Origin: Pedobacter hartonius | GTDB taxonomy: Bacteria; Bacteroidota; Bacteroidia; Sphingobacteriales; Sphingobacteriaceae | Length of the DNA stretch: 64,000 bases | Reading direction: 5' to 3' | Assembly: GCF_900107535.1 (NCBI RefSeq) | Contig: NZ_FNRA01000013.1 | Location: 93,935-157,934, forward strand | Program-made: the position numbers and the translations under genes | Part shown: piece after piece, positions 36,008-44,247 of the stretch | Numbering within the stretch: position 1 is the first letter of the stretch | Layout of the letters: each line of letters begins with the position of its first letter | The notes under the pieces: model-generated | Told to the model about the DNA's origin: nothing | The model's input: the letters and a program-made list of their open reading frames with translations, nothing else | Database searches by the model: none

Positions 36008-36540
36008 TGAATTATTTTGAGCGCTATAACCTGCCGGTCTCATTTCATCCTGATGCTGCTCTTGTAAAGCTCAAATTTTATGAGCTGAGCAGGAAATATC
36101 ATCCTGATTTTTATATCAATTATTCGGAGGAAAAACAGGAGGAGGTTCTGGAACTGTCTACGGAGAATAACATGGCTTACCATGTGCTGAGTGATCCTCA
36201 GAAACGCCTGCATTATATTCTTGAACTCAAAGGATTGCTGGCAGAAGGGGAGAACTATGTTTTGCCCCAGGATTTCCAGATGGAGATGAAGGAGATAAAT
36301 GAAGCGCTCATAAACCTGCAGGCAGAACCTGACGTTTCCAGGCTTGAACTCATCAGGAAAGAAATGCTTTCAATTGAGAACGGTATTGAAGAAGAACTGA
36401 ACAGGCTTGCTGCTTTGTTTGACAGCCTTCAGGAGGATGCTCAGGAGCCTGTGCTGATCTCGGTAAAGGATTTGTATTACAAAAAGAAATACCTGCACAG
36501 GATCAATGACAGCCTGTTTAAGCTGGAATCAGCACTATAG
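36007..36540 (+). CDS. hscB: J-domain co-chaperone, HscB-like
   Basis: 177 residues. N-terminal J-domain with YHPDFY at ~residue 35, and a C-terminal three-helix bundle with charged helices, the HscB layout for delivering IscU to HscA-like chaperones during iron-sulfur cluster assembly. The J-domain follows DDAJ-like features NMAYHVLSDPQKRLHY. No iscU or hscA is nearby, so the specific function is inferred from architecture. Confidence 0.83.
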   Translation: MNYFERYNLPVSFHPDAALVKLKFYELSRKYHPDFYINYSEEKQEEVLELSTENNMAYHVLSDPQKRLHYILELKGLLAEGENYVLPQDFQMEMKEINEALINLQAEPDVSRLELIRKEMLSIENGIEEELNRLAALFDSLQEDAQEPVLISVKDLYYKKKYLHRINDSLFKLESAL

Positions 36541-36568
36541 GTGTTTACTCAATGTAAAATATAAAGAT

Positions 36569-36598
36569 AACCGGGCATTGCTGTCCCGGTTTTTCTAT
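36569..36598 (+). terminator. Terminator after hscB
   Basis: AACCGGG (36569-36575) pairs with CCCGGTT (36585-36591), followed by TTTTCTATTTTT. It closes the GT-GH3-dxr-rseP-hscB run. Confidence 0.75.
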
Positions 36599-36618
36599 TT
36601 TTATGCAAATCTGAAATT

Positions 36619-36921
36619 ATGAGCACCTTGTCAATTTTTAAGAAAGTAGCTATTGCTGAAGGGCTTTCCTATCTGGCGTTATTGTTAATAGCGATGCCAT
36701 TGAAATATTTTGCCGGAATGCCTTTGGCGGTGAGATACACCGGGTGGGCTCATGGAATGCTGTTTGTTTTGTATGGGGCTTTCGTGATCATGTGCGCAAT
36801 GGAGTATAAATGGAAGCTTGGTAAGATCGTGCTGGTGTTTTTGGCGTCATTATTGCCTTTTGCCCCTTTTATTGTAGAGAAACGGCTGCATGAAGGTGCT
36901 GAAGATCAGGTTAAAGGATAA
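36619..36921 (+). CDS. DUF3817 small membrane protein
   Basis: 100 residues with three hydrophobic helices. VAIAEGLSYLALLLIAMPLKY and YTGWAHGMLFVLYG are the DUF3817 hallmarks. Function unknown; similar helices occur in MTH538-like membrane proteins. Single gene between the hscB terminator and the tRNA. Confidence 0.82.
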   Translation: MSTLSIFKKVAIAEGLSYLALLLIAMPLKYFAGMPLAVRYTGWAHGMLFVLYGAFVIMCAMEYKWKLGKIVLVFLASLLPFAPFIVEKRLHEGAEDQVKG

Positions 36922-36987
36922 TATTTGAAATAAGGCTTGGATATATAGGGCTGAATATATAGATTTGCATCCCGCTTAATAAGCAAT

Positions 36988-37067
36988 GCCCAGTTGGCGG
37001 AATTGGTAGACGCGCTGGTCTCAAACACCTGTGGGAAACCGTGCCGGTTCGACTCCGGCACTGGGTA
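36988..37067 (+). tRNA. tRNA-Leu (anticodon CAA)
   Basis: Acceptor strands GCCCAGT and ACTGGGT pair over seven bases. The D-arm GGCGGAATTGGTAGACGC matches leucine tRNAs, the anticodon loop is CTCAAAC, the variable arm TGGGAAACC is long as in class II tRNAs, and the T-arm is GCCGG-TTCGACT-CCGGC. The anticodon stem CTGGT/ACCTG has one T-T mismatch at its second pair. CCA is not encoded. Its 3' end is the integration site of a mini-element. Confidence 0.9.
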
Positions 37068-37068
37068 C
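37043..37068. repeat. attL-like copy of the tRNA-Leu 3' end
   Basis: 26 bases forming the T-arm and 3' acceptor of the tRNA, repeated at 38425-38450 with one C/T difference (37059 vs 38441). Confidence 0.8.
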
Positions 37069-37075
37069 ATTTTGG

Positions 37076-37116
37076 AAAAACAGCCTCTAATTAAATTTAG
37101 AGGCTGTTTTTGTATA
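37076..37116 (+). terminator. Terminator after tRNA-Leu, inside the element
   Basis: CAGCCTCTAA and TTAGAGGCTG arms (37081-37090, 37096-37105) plus flanking A5/T5 runs form a long hairpin ending in TTTTTG. Confidence 0.75.
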
Positions 37117-37205
37117 GGATTGTTTGATTATCTTTATGAATTGAAACGTATACTGATTTTAATTAAATTAGTAATAGATTCAATCACCGTAAGCTTTTAT
37201 GAATT

Positions 37206-38366
37206 ATGCATGCATCAGAAATATTAAAGATTATTCAGCAGGGGGAAAGTTCAAAAGTCCAATTTAAAGAAAAGCTTCCTCATACAGACTCTTTAGCACA
37301 TGAATTAATTGCTTTCTCTAATTCTAAAGGTGGAGTAATTATCATCGGTATTAATGATAAGACTGGTGCGCTGAATGGTCTTACTTTTACGGAGATACAG
37401 GATTATAATCAAAAATTGGTTAATACTGCTTCGCAGTCTGTTTTTCCACCTGTTGTAATTGATACTGAGGTATTAACTGTTTCGGATAATAACATTATGA
37501 TAGTTTATATTTCTGAAGGCATCAGCAAGCCTTATAAGGATAGATTAGGAACTATATATTTGAAAAATGGTTCTGATAAAAGAAGGGTCACGTCTAATGA
37601 TGAAATAGCAAGACTTTTACAGAGTAGCGGATCTATGTTTGCAGATGAGGTTCCGGTTCTGGGAACTTCAAAAGCAGATGTAAATCTAAATCTCTATGAT
37701 AATTTTCTAAAACGTAAATTTAAGAACTCACTGGAGGATTTAGGCATAGATCTCTCGAAATCCTTAGAGAATCTGGGACTATTAAAGGCCGGTCAGCTCA
37801 CGCTCGCAGGTTTACTTTTATTCTCAGAAAAACGCAGTATAATTAAACCTCAGTTCTCGATTCAATGTGTAGCTGTTAATGATGTGAATTTAAGTGGAAA
37901 TCATTTTATTGATAATGAACCCGCTTTTGATGGTACATTAAACGATGTTTATCTTAAAGCATTTGGGTTTATTGATAGGCATATTAAAAAAATTCAAAGT
38001 GGTAATTCTTTTAATAGTCCAGCGGTATGGGAGATACCCCAAGAGGTTTTTGAAGAAGTTTTAGTCAATGCCTTAATCCACAGGGACTATTTTGTTCAAT
38101 CCACTATAAAGGTTTTCATCTTTTCTGATAGAATAGAAATAGTAAGTCCGGGAAAACTTCCGAATTCATTAACAATAGAAAACATAGCAAATGGTATTTC
38201 AATAGCACGGAATCCTGTACTACAATCACTTACTCAGTATATTTTGCCTTATAAAGGATTAGGAACAGGAGTAGGGCGTGCAATTTCTGCTTACCCTAAA
38301 ATTCAGTTTGTGAATGATGTAAATACAGAACAATTTAAAGTGATTATTCCTAAACCGAATAATTGA
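37206..38366 (+). CDS. AlbA_2/RecG-like putative transcriptional regulator (Schlafen-type ATPase family)
   Basis: 386 residues. An N-terminal AlbA_2 (Schlafen-like) domain with ESSKVQFKEKLP and AFSNSKGGVIIIGI, then a middle linker, then a C-terminal HATPase_c_4-like region with EVLVNALIHRDY, IEIVSPGKLP and GLGTGVGRAISAYP. This is the COG2865 type, annotated as RNA/DNA-binding or regulator; the true role is unclear, but such genes are frequent on islands and near defence systems. It is the only gene in the tRNA mini-element. Base use is more AT-rich than the core genes to its left. Confidence 0.8.
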   Translation: MHASEILKIIQQGESSKVQFKEKLPHTDSLAHELIAFSNSKGGVIIIGINDKTGALNGLTFTEIQDYNQKLVNTASQSVFPPVVIDTEVLTVSDNNIMIVYISEGISKPYKDRLGTIYLKNGSDKRRVTSNDEIARLLQSSGSMFADEVPVLGTSKADVNLNLYDNFLKRKFKNSLEDLGIDLSKSLENLGLLKAGQLTLAGLLLFSEKRSIIKPQFSIQCVAVNDVNLSGNHFIDNEPAFDGTLNDVYLKAFGFIDRHIKKIQSGNSFNSPAVWEIPQEVFEEVLVNALIHRDYFVQSTIKVFIFSDRIEIVSPGKLPNSLTIENIANGISIARNPVLQSLTQYILPYKGLGTGVGRAISAYPKIQFVNDVNTEQFKVIIPKPNN

Positions 38367-38424
38367 TTAATATGGATGATAATTGTTTAAATTAGCTATT
38401 TCTCGAAGATATAAAAGAAATATA

Positions 38425-38450
38425 GCCGGTTCGACTCCGGTACTGGGTAC
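38425..38450. repeat. attR-like copy of the tRNA-Leu 3' end
   Basis: Matches 37043-37068 in 25 of 26 bases; it makes no tRNA alone. Confidence 0.8.
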
Positions 38451-38454
38451 TTCG

Positions 38455-38494
38455 CCGGAATAATTTCTAATCTTAGATCTTATTCCGGTTTTTT
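38455..38494 (+). terminator. Hairpin after attR
   Basis: CCGGAATAA and TTATTCCGG (38455-38463, 38480-38488) with a TTTTTT tail on the plus strand. It would be the tRNA's original terminator before the mini-element entered. The recombinase stop codon on the other strand lies inside its right arm. Confidence 0.65.
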
Positions 38495-39337
38495 ATGCCA
38501 TAACCCGTTGTTAATCTGATAGATAAGTAGAACTGCAAAGTTCACTTTATCGGTTCGACCCTTATTTTCTTTAATAGTCCATTTTTCGGGATAGATCGAA
38601 CCAATGATACGTCGTTTACCTTCAATATCAGCCATTTTATATAGCTTATCAATGTTTTTTAGATTTTCCAACGTTTTATTCACGAGATCATTAAGATCCA
38701 TAGCGTTAGAGGCTTCATTTTTGATTTTTTTCAGTTCAGCTTCTAACTTTAAAATCTTTTCATCCGCATTTGCCTTCATTATTTTATAGTCAGAAATATC
38801 AATATCCTCTTGGAGAAGTAATGTACGGGAGCGCGTTAATAAGTTTTGCTGCTCCGTTATGGCAGCGATGCCCCGATTCTTGTCAGCTTCAAATGTCTTA
38901 TTATTAATTATATCACAGACTATCTGTTTGAACAACTCTGCTCTACCAGGTTTAGGAACGAATCTTCTAAGTTCACTTTCAAATTCCTTATTGATAACAT
39001 CCGCGCTAAACCTGACCCTACAAGGCGATTTACAGTGGTAATAATAATACCCCGGTCTTCCTTTCGAAGCGCTTCCTGTAAGCGTTCTTTTGCATTCAGG
39101 GCAATACATAAAGCCTCTCAGTGGTAGATTTAAAGGGGTGGCGATTTTCACACCTTGGATTTTCTTTTTACCATTCAGAACATCCTGTACGTCCCAAAAT
39201 AAATCCTCGGAAATAATTGGCTGATGAATGCCTTCAACTAAGTTTAATTCAGTGTCCTCGCTTGGTGGAATAATTATTTTACCACAGTAAACAGAGTTAC
39301 GTATGGATGTCCAAAACGAGTTTCTGCTACATTTCAT
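38480..39337 (-). pseudogene. Serine recombinase, truncated (catalytic domain missing)
   Basis: Encodes the recombinase and zinc-ribbon parts of a large serine recombinase: CSRNSFWTSIRNSVYCGKI at the start, the zinc ribbon CPECKRTLTG...YYYYHCKSPCRVR, and a long coiled coil (~150-230). The N-terminal resolvase domain with the catalytic Ser is absent. The frame stays open ~40 codons further upstream with recombinase-like residues (to about 39420) before a stop, overlapping the oppositely oriented gene. So the gene was cut at this junction and is unlikely to be active. Confidence 0.8.
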
Positions 39338-39342
39338 ACTTT

Positions 39343-39918
39343 TTGATTTTCCAAGTTTCCATACGTGATCGGTTGCATAAAGACTTTCAGCGAGCCTTTT
39401 ACGGTTCCAAAACCCATAATATTTACATCAAGGACGGCAATGGTTTTACTATCAACCAAGCGGCTAACCTGATTCAAGGGCGTTCGGTTTTTAGAACTGA
39501 TTTGCTAAATATTAATGGGCAAGAGTATAAAGCCTGGATTACCTTGGAATTAAATCAGCCTAAAGATGGTTACGGCAATTTCAGATCTAAAATGTTTAGT
39601 GAAGGATACGGCTTTAATCTGAACGAGGTATTGAGTCGTTATTCGATTAAAGAGCTCGAAGATCCCGGTCTCATGGAAAAACTTGAAACATCATTGAAAA
39701 ATGGTGGCAGCCCACTGGTTACGGTTAATAAAAACGGCGAAGATATCCGTCTTCGGATCGCAGCAGTTCCCCAGTTCACTCAAATTAATTTTTATGAGCA
39801 AAATGGCAAGCCTGTAATGAGGGAGCAGTTTTTAACGTCGAAAGCACAGGAGAAGCTTGCCCATAAAACCGAGGGTCATCAGCAAGGCATGTCAAAAAGC
39901 CAAGGATTAAGCAGGTAG
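39343..39918 (+). pseudogene. Truncated conjugative-element protein (DUF3945/DUF4099-like)
   Basis: About 190 residues, with domain-like KDGNGFTINQAANLIQG, FSEGYGFNLNEVLSRYSI and VPQFTQINFYEQNGKP, and ending TEGHQQGMSKSQGLSR. The look is that of the repeated modules in large Bacteroidota mobilisation/conjugation proteins; family name not certain. The frame begins within the recombinase junction and the first ~15 residues (39307-39350) do not fit the family, so the N-terminus was probably lost at this fusion. Confidence 0.55.
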
Positions 39919-39990
39919 AGCCCTTTCATTGTTTTGTTGATCAATTTCTTGTCACTGGGCAATATTGTGCATAAATGATATTGCCCTTTT

Positions 39991-40323
39991 TCAATGCTTC
40001 TTCAGCGGTCTGAACTGGCTAATGAACTCCTCCTCTTGAAGTGAATTTGCTACTTTACCATTAGATAGCAAGGTTTTAACATGTTGAACGATCTCATCAT
40101 CACCTTCAGCTTTTCTCAGTCGTACTTTTAGATTTTTGTCCCAATCGGTGAGCGCTTCCTCTGTTGTTTTCCCACAACCCAAAACGCCTTTTTCACGATT
40201 TGACCCAAATATGCAGCAATACAAATCCCTGTTTTTGTAAACAACAGGTTTTAAAGCCTTTGCGGCGCCTGAGTAATCGACTTCGATGATTCGCTCAGGA
40301 TCAATTTTCATCTGCTCCAACAT
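39991..40323 (-). CDS. Hypothetical protein
   Basis: 110 residues, not recognised. Features: IIEVDYSGAAKALKP at the N-terminus, a KNRDLYCCIFGSN beta segment, then TTEEALTDWDKNLKVRLRK, and a helical C-terminus. The TTEEALTDWD segment resembles the strand-helix of HicB-type antitoxin domains, but no toxin gene is adjacent. Faces away from the Tai4-type gene. Confidence 0.5.
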   Translation of the reverse strand: MLEQMKIDPERIIEVDYSGAAKALKPVVYKNRDLYCCIFGSNREKGVLGCGKTTEEALTDWDKNLKVRLRKAEGDDEIVQHVKTLLSNGKVANSLQEEEFISQFRPLKKH

Positions 40324-40531
40324 GGTTGAGAATTTAGTTTATCAAAAACAGTTTGCTGTATGGGTTGATAAATACGCTATCAAATCTTTTTTTTTCAACA
40401 ATGGTCGCAGGATTCTCTGGGTAGTAGTTTCCGAAATTTTCGATCAAATAGTATTGAGGTACGCTCCCTTTCAATGAGTTTCCGTGCCTCAATACCAATC
40501 ATCTACATCTAGGTTGCTGTAGATAATATAA

Positions 40532-40948
40532 TTATGGATTATTTTGTATTTGGTAGTCATACCTGCGGATCAATGAATCTAATTCTTCACTCTGTGAGAA
40601 TTCGATGCAAGACATCATATATGGCTTCTTACCTTCATAATCTGCGATTTGGGTAGGTGTAATTGAATTGAACGCCTTATATGCTAAGCTATCCACAGCA
40701 TTGTAAAGGTTATTTTTGGTGGTGCGACTGTAATCCGTAATTTCTACATACACCGTTTGGCTGATATCGTTCCGAAACGCTGTATCCTGTTTACCAACCA
40801 AAGATAAACAGCTGCATAATGCATATTCCTTCATCCATTGTCGTCGTTCTTTCAAAATCGCTTCCATAGCCTCATTTTTTCTTACCTTACATCCTCCTGT
40901 ATAAAGTAAAATACCCATAAAAGGTATTATAAAAAGTATTTTTTTCAT
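40532..40948 (-). CDS. Tai4-type immunity lipoprotein
   Basis: Start at the ATG at 40948, four residues into the longer frame. ~138 residues with a lipoprotein signal (KKILFIIPFMGILLYTGGC). The mature part carries CSCLSLV, and near the C-terminus YMMSCIEFSQSEELDSLIRRYD, the C-terminal pattern of Tai4 inhibitors of Tae4 amidases. Its ATG overlaps the amidase stop codon (ATGA), so the pair is translationally coupled. It would sit in the periplasm or outer membrane and protect the producer. The Tai4 link is by motif recognition, moderately sure. Confidence 0.72.
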   Translation of the reverse strand: MKKILFIIPFMGILLYTGGCKVRKNEAMEAILKERRQWMKEYALCSCLSLVGKQDTAFRNDISQTVYVEITDYSRTTKNNLYNAVDSLAYKAFNSITPTQIADYEGKKPYMMSCIEFSQSEELDSLIRRYDYQIQNNP

Positions 40949-42681
40949 TCTAACTGCCATACTACTATTCTTGCTACTCCACCGAGTGCGTTAAAATAAT
41001 CGTGCCCACCGATAGCCATAAAACCATTCCACAATGTGGCATGCCCATATGCGCGGAACTTACGAGGGTAATTTGGTTGCATAATAAATATGCCTTTTAT
41101 ACCCTTTAATTTTTCCCTGAACAGGTTTCCTTGAGGGCCTCCGTCGATTTCTTTCAATTGCAAACGATAGGTAGTTTGAAAAACCTGCTTTAGATAATTA
41201 TAAAGATGTATTGAAGATACGAAATAATATTTACCATCTGCGCCGCTTGTTGTTTGATTTGGAATATAAGGAATTCGAATTCCCGAATAATTTAAAGCCC
41301 GTGAAACCCGCAATGCGCATGCATTGCCATACTTCACAGGATTAGACTGGTACATTGCCAAAATGTCTCCACCAACAAGAGCATATACTTGTGGCGCTGG
41401 CAGATCACCTCCGGTCGAATTTTTTGGATAGTTAGCATACATTGCATCATATGAAGGAGCAGCTGTCGCGCCATATTCTGGATTCGGCTCATCATTCCAC
41501 ATCGCAATCTCTGGATCATCGTCCGATATGTTCGGAATCGCTTCATAAGAAACGGTAGCAGGAGATGATGTACCATTCGTCCAGGTAATGTTTGTTCCGG
41601 TTATCCCCGGCAAGATGAAATCAGGTCGTGGCCAATCGGATGTGTTAGAGCCATTTCCTTCTCCTATGGCATAAAAATAACCAACTGCAAAGGGACCTTG
41701 GGGTTCATTTACATGGAAATATGCGGCAGTTACCTCCCCTTGGTTAGTATATATTTCTACTATCGTTCCTTCGTAACTCACACCGTCGACAGTTAAAGAG
41801 GAAGAAAACTGATCGGACACCGAATAATTCCTTGATTTAACATAATTGACCAATGAACCAAAATTGGAATCCGGTACGATTGCATTACTACCGTTTAATC
41901 CAAATATTCCTGGCGTATCGGGATTACCTCCCTGTCCAGGATCAGGGAACTCACCACCACCATCACAAACAACGATACAATTTTCTCCGATCTGCTGAGT
42001 TTCGCAAACCCAATCGTTAGGATCTCCTGTACCTGGACCTCCAGGACCCGAACAAATAGTTTGAAAGATAGGGGTACAAATTGGAGAACAAGTAGATGCG
42101 GAGCTTTCGCTGTTAACCCTTGTCTGGTTTTGAACAGAAGAGCTACTTACTTTGTATTTTTTAATAAGTTTCCCGTCCTTAATCCGCAACAGCCGGTATG
42201 GTTGTCCATCTATTTTTTTAAACTCAATGTATCCGGTAAATGTTGATCCTAACTGAAGGAATGTGTTCTCACGTATATCCTTCCCTTTCTCGATATAACT
42301 AATATCTGGGATATAAGTTATAATATTTGATGTTAGCCTGTCAGACGAATCTTTATATACAATCAACCTGGACAATGAAAATTCTGATCTTTTAATATTG
42401 TCTTTGGAATTTTCTCCATTTAATTGATACATAGAGATTTCGTTCTTTAGGATACTTATTGGTATCTCAACAATGCTGTAGGAATTCAACGTCACTTCAA
42501 CTGTGCTTTCCCAATTCGGAGTTATGACCGCCGAAAGTGAAGCTATTTCGCCGTTTAAAAATTTAATCTGCTGAGTTTTACTTAGGTTCTCATAATAGTG
42601 TCTTGCTTCCAGAGTTGTTAGTTGGCTTTCCGGTTCGGTTCTAACCGAAGTTTCCTTTGTACACGAAGCGCAAGGAAGCAA
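40945..42681 (-). CDS. Secreted Tae4-type peptidoglycan amidase effector (signal peptide frameshifted)
   Basis: 578 residues in the open frame from a TTG. Residues ~180-290 are Gly/Pro/Cys rich (CSPICTPIFQTICSGPGGPG). The last ~165 residues match Tae4 DL-endopeptidases: catalytic Cys in NACALRVSRALNYSG, then GADGKYYF, His in YGHATLWNG and the acidic site GGHDYF. Upstream, another frame starting at ATG 42707 gives MRKILILFI and would continue as a lipoprotein signal (LPCASC) if four bases were added in a TTTA repeat. As read, the protein lacks a secretion signal. It cuts the stem peptide of rival peptidoglycan if exported. No type VI genes are in the window. Confidence 0.75.
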   Translation of the reverse strand: MLPCASCTKETSVRTEPESQLTTLEARHYYENLSKTQQIKFLNGEIASLSAVITPNWESTVEVTLNSYSIVEIPISILKNEISMYQLNGENSKDNIKRSEFSLSRLIVYKDSSDRLTSNIITYIPDISYIEKGKDIRENTFLQLGSTFTGYIEFKKIDGQPYRLLRIKDGKLIKKYKVSSSSVQNQTRVNSESSASTCSPICTPIFQTICSGPGGPGTGDPNDWVCETQQIGENCIVVCDGGGEFPDPGQGGNPDTPGIFGLNGSNAIVPDSNFGSLVNYVKSRNYSVSDQFSSSLTVDGVSYEGTIVEIYTNQGEVTAAYFHVNEPQGPFAVGYFYAIGEGNGSNTSDWPRPDFILPGITGTNITWTNGTSSPATVSYEAIPNISDDDPEIAMWNDEPNPEYGATAAPSYDAMYANYPKNSTGGDLPAPQVYALVGGDILAMYQSNPVKYGNACALRVSRALNYSGIRIPYIPNQTTSGADGKYYFVSSIHLYNYLKQVFQTTYRLQLKEIDGGPQGNLFREKLKGIKGIFIMQPNYPRKFRAYGHATLWNGFMAIGGHDYFNALGGVARIVVWQLE

Positions 42682-42691
42682 ATAAATAAAA
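42680..42691 (-). repeat. TTTA tandem repeat at the signal-peptide frame break
   Basis: On the minus strand TTTTATTTATTT: one added TTTA unit would join ATG 42707 in frame to the amidase gene and give MRKILILFIYLLPCASC. See findings. Confidence 0.5.
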
Positions 42692-43398
42692 TTAATATTT
42701 TCCGCATAAGTGATATGTTTTTAGTTTTTTTCCAAAAAGAATTAGCCTTGTATTTTTTTTATAGGATTATAATGTGTGTTTACGCCGAACCGCACCTGGA
42801 CATTCTGCCTTAAATGATTACGTTATTGAACAATCATCTGCTGTTTTGTGTAAGCTGTTTTCTGGATTAAGTGATCGAGTGTGGCGTTTGCACACTTGGC
42901 GGTTGTTTTGAAAAATTCTTCATTGTGCCTGCATAACAGCACAATCCTTGCTGAAGAGTTAGCGTGTTCGTCAAATAGCTTTTAGTCATTTTAATAGATT
43001 TAATATGAATACACTTAAACATATCTAATTATATGACTAAGAAATAATTTACTACACAAGTGCTGTCAACGCGTTACGAATGTATCAATAACTATAACTT
43101 CATACGAGGAAGACTATATCGATTATAATAAATCGAAACAGTTGATGACCACATCGTAAATCATTTAAACTTGTCAACATTAAAAATCGTTATCTGCCCA
43201 TCGTGAAATGTTCACTTTGCCTAACCAAATGTCCAAGTGATTAGACCCTAACGTAAATTGAGTGATATCTGGGTTTGATTTAGATTAAAGACGTGATCCG
43301 ATGAAATTCGTAATGCCGCACGTTAAATGCGGTATGTCATTATTACTAAATTTACACATATTGGCCAATATAAATCCCAGATTGAGGACCAACGCTTT

Positions 43399-43470
43399 TT
43401 AAACCTTTCCTAATAAGTCCTCCAGTTTAATTAACTCCTTATGATGCGGAGAGCATTTCCCTGCCTGCAT
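43399..43470 (-). pseudogene. C-terminal remnant of an unrecognised gene
   Basis: Reads MQAGKCSPHHKEL and IKLEDLLGKV before the stop; upstream in frame are YYRL and an in-frame stop (TAG at 43483-43485). Coherent amino-acid pattern but too short to be a gene; likely the end of a decayed mobile-element gene. Confidence 0.35.
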
Positions 43471-43678
43471 GAGCCGATAGTACTATGCTTTAATTGTTTT
43501 TATTGATATTCAAATTTACCTATAGGGGAGATGGGAATTGGATAGGTGGATTTACTAGGCGTATGTTATAAGGGAGAGTTGAAGGTCAGGAGCGATATCT
43601 TTGGTTGATCATAGTAGCCAAGAATATATTTCTTACAAGTTGAAATTTGGATTAGAGATTTAAATAAAAAACAATTAT

Positions 43679-43697
43679 GTTTGATTTTGTGTCAAAC
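43679..43697. promoter_or_regulatory. Inverted repeat, possible operator of the TAC operon
   Basis: GTTTGA and TCAAAC, spaced by seven bases, 49 bases before the first gene. Toxin-antitoxin operons are usually autorepressed at such sites by the HTH antitoxin; this link is inferred. Confidence 0.4.
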
Positions 43698-43745
43698 GAA
43701 CTAATAATGTCATTTTTTTAATCTTTATTTGTACTTAACTTAAAA

Positions 43746-44246
43746 GTGAATACCTTTGTTATCCAAGATTATACTGTACTTGATGAAAATGCCTGTAATT
43801 TTTACATGGTGAAATTTGATGGTATAGATATATCTGAAGTTGAAAAATTCTATTACAGGTATTTCAATGAGGATAATGAATTTTTCGAAGATGCTGAGAG
43901 TATATTTGCTCTCATAGAATATTTAAGTATACATGGAATCAAGGCCATTAAAAAAGATAGACCAGAAGCTGGAGCTTTCGCTTTACCTCCTAAATCAATG
44001 GAAGATGAGTGTGAAGCTTTTTACGTTGGAAACAATTTGCGATTATATTATGTTCAAATAGCACCTAGCATAGTTTTATTGTTAGGTGGGGGTATAGCTC
44101 ACGATAGCGATAGTGGACGTCCGCCGATTCAGCTTCAAGAGGCACAGATGTTTGTTAAAAAAGTTAAAGAAGGTTTAAATGTATCTTATACTATATCGGG
44201 AAATAAGTTGGTCTCGACAGATAGTGAGGAAATAATTATTTATTAG
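43746..44246 (+). CDS. Putative toxin of a toxin-antitoxin-chaperone operon (RelE/HigB-like C-terminal half)
   Basis: 166 residues from a GTG start. The N-terminal half is acidic and unrecognised. The C-terminal half (from ~residue 95) reads EAFYVGNNLRLYYVQI, followed by APSIVLLLGGG and the polar loop before ...QLQEAQMFVKKVKEG, which resembles the beta-sheet core of RelE/HigB mRNA interferases (arginine in RLYY, a glycine turn, a closing helix). Gene order toxin, HTH, SecB-like suits a TAC system. Toxin activity is not proven from sequence; it could also be an accessory protein. Confidence 0.55.
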   Translation: MNTFVIQDYTVLDENACNFYMVKFDGIDISEVEKFYYRYFNEDNEFFEDAESIFALIEYLSIHGIKAIKKDRPEAGAFALPPKSMEDECEAFYVGNNLRLYYVQIAPSIVLLLGGGIAHDSDSGRPPIQLQEAQMFVKKVKEGLNVSYTISGNKLVSTDSEEIIIY

Positions 44247-44247
44247 T

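Larger units (their letters stand above)
37069..38450. mobile_element. Mini-element integrated in tRNA-Leu
   Basis: 1.4-kb segment bounded by the two copies of the tRNA end. It carries a terminator next to the tRNA and one gene, and no recombinase, so it could only move with an integrase supplied elsewhere. Downstream, a second terminator and more mobile-element debris follow, suggesting serial integration at this tRNA. Confidence 0.6.
42708..43745. other. 1-kb stretch with no intact gene
   Basis: Very AT-rich. It contains an IR near 43315 (CCGCA...TGCGG) and a short broken coding remnant on the minus strand at 43399-43470, and the presumed promoter of the TAC operon at its right end. I see no other structure. 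Confidence 0.5.

Noticed and set aside
36994..37227. Frame of 77 codons over the tRNA
   Set aside because: It overlaps the tRNA-Leu and the terminator hairpin; no protein features.
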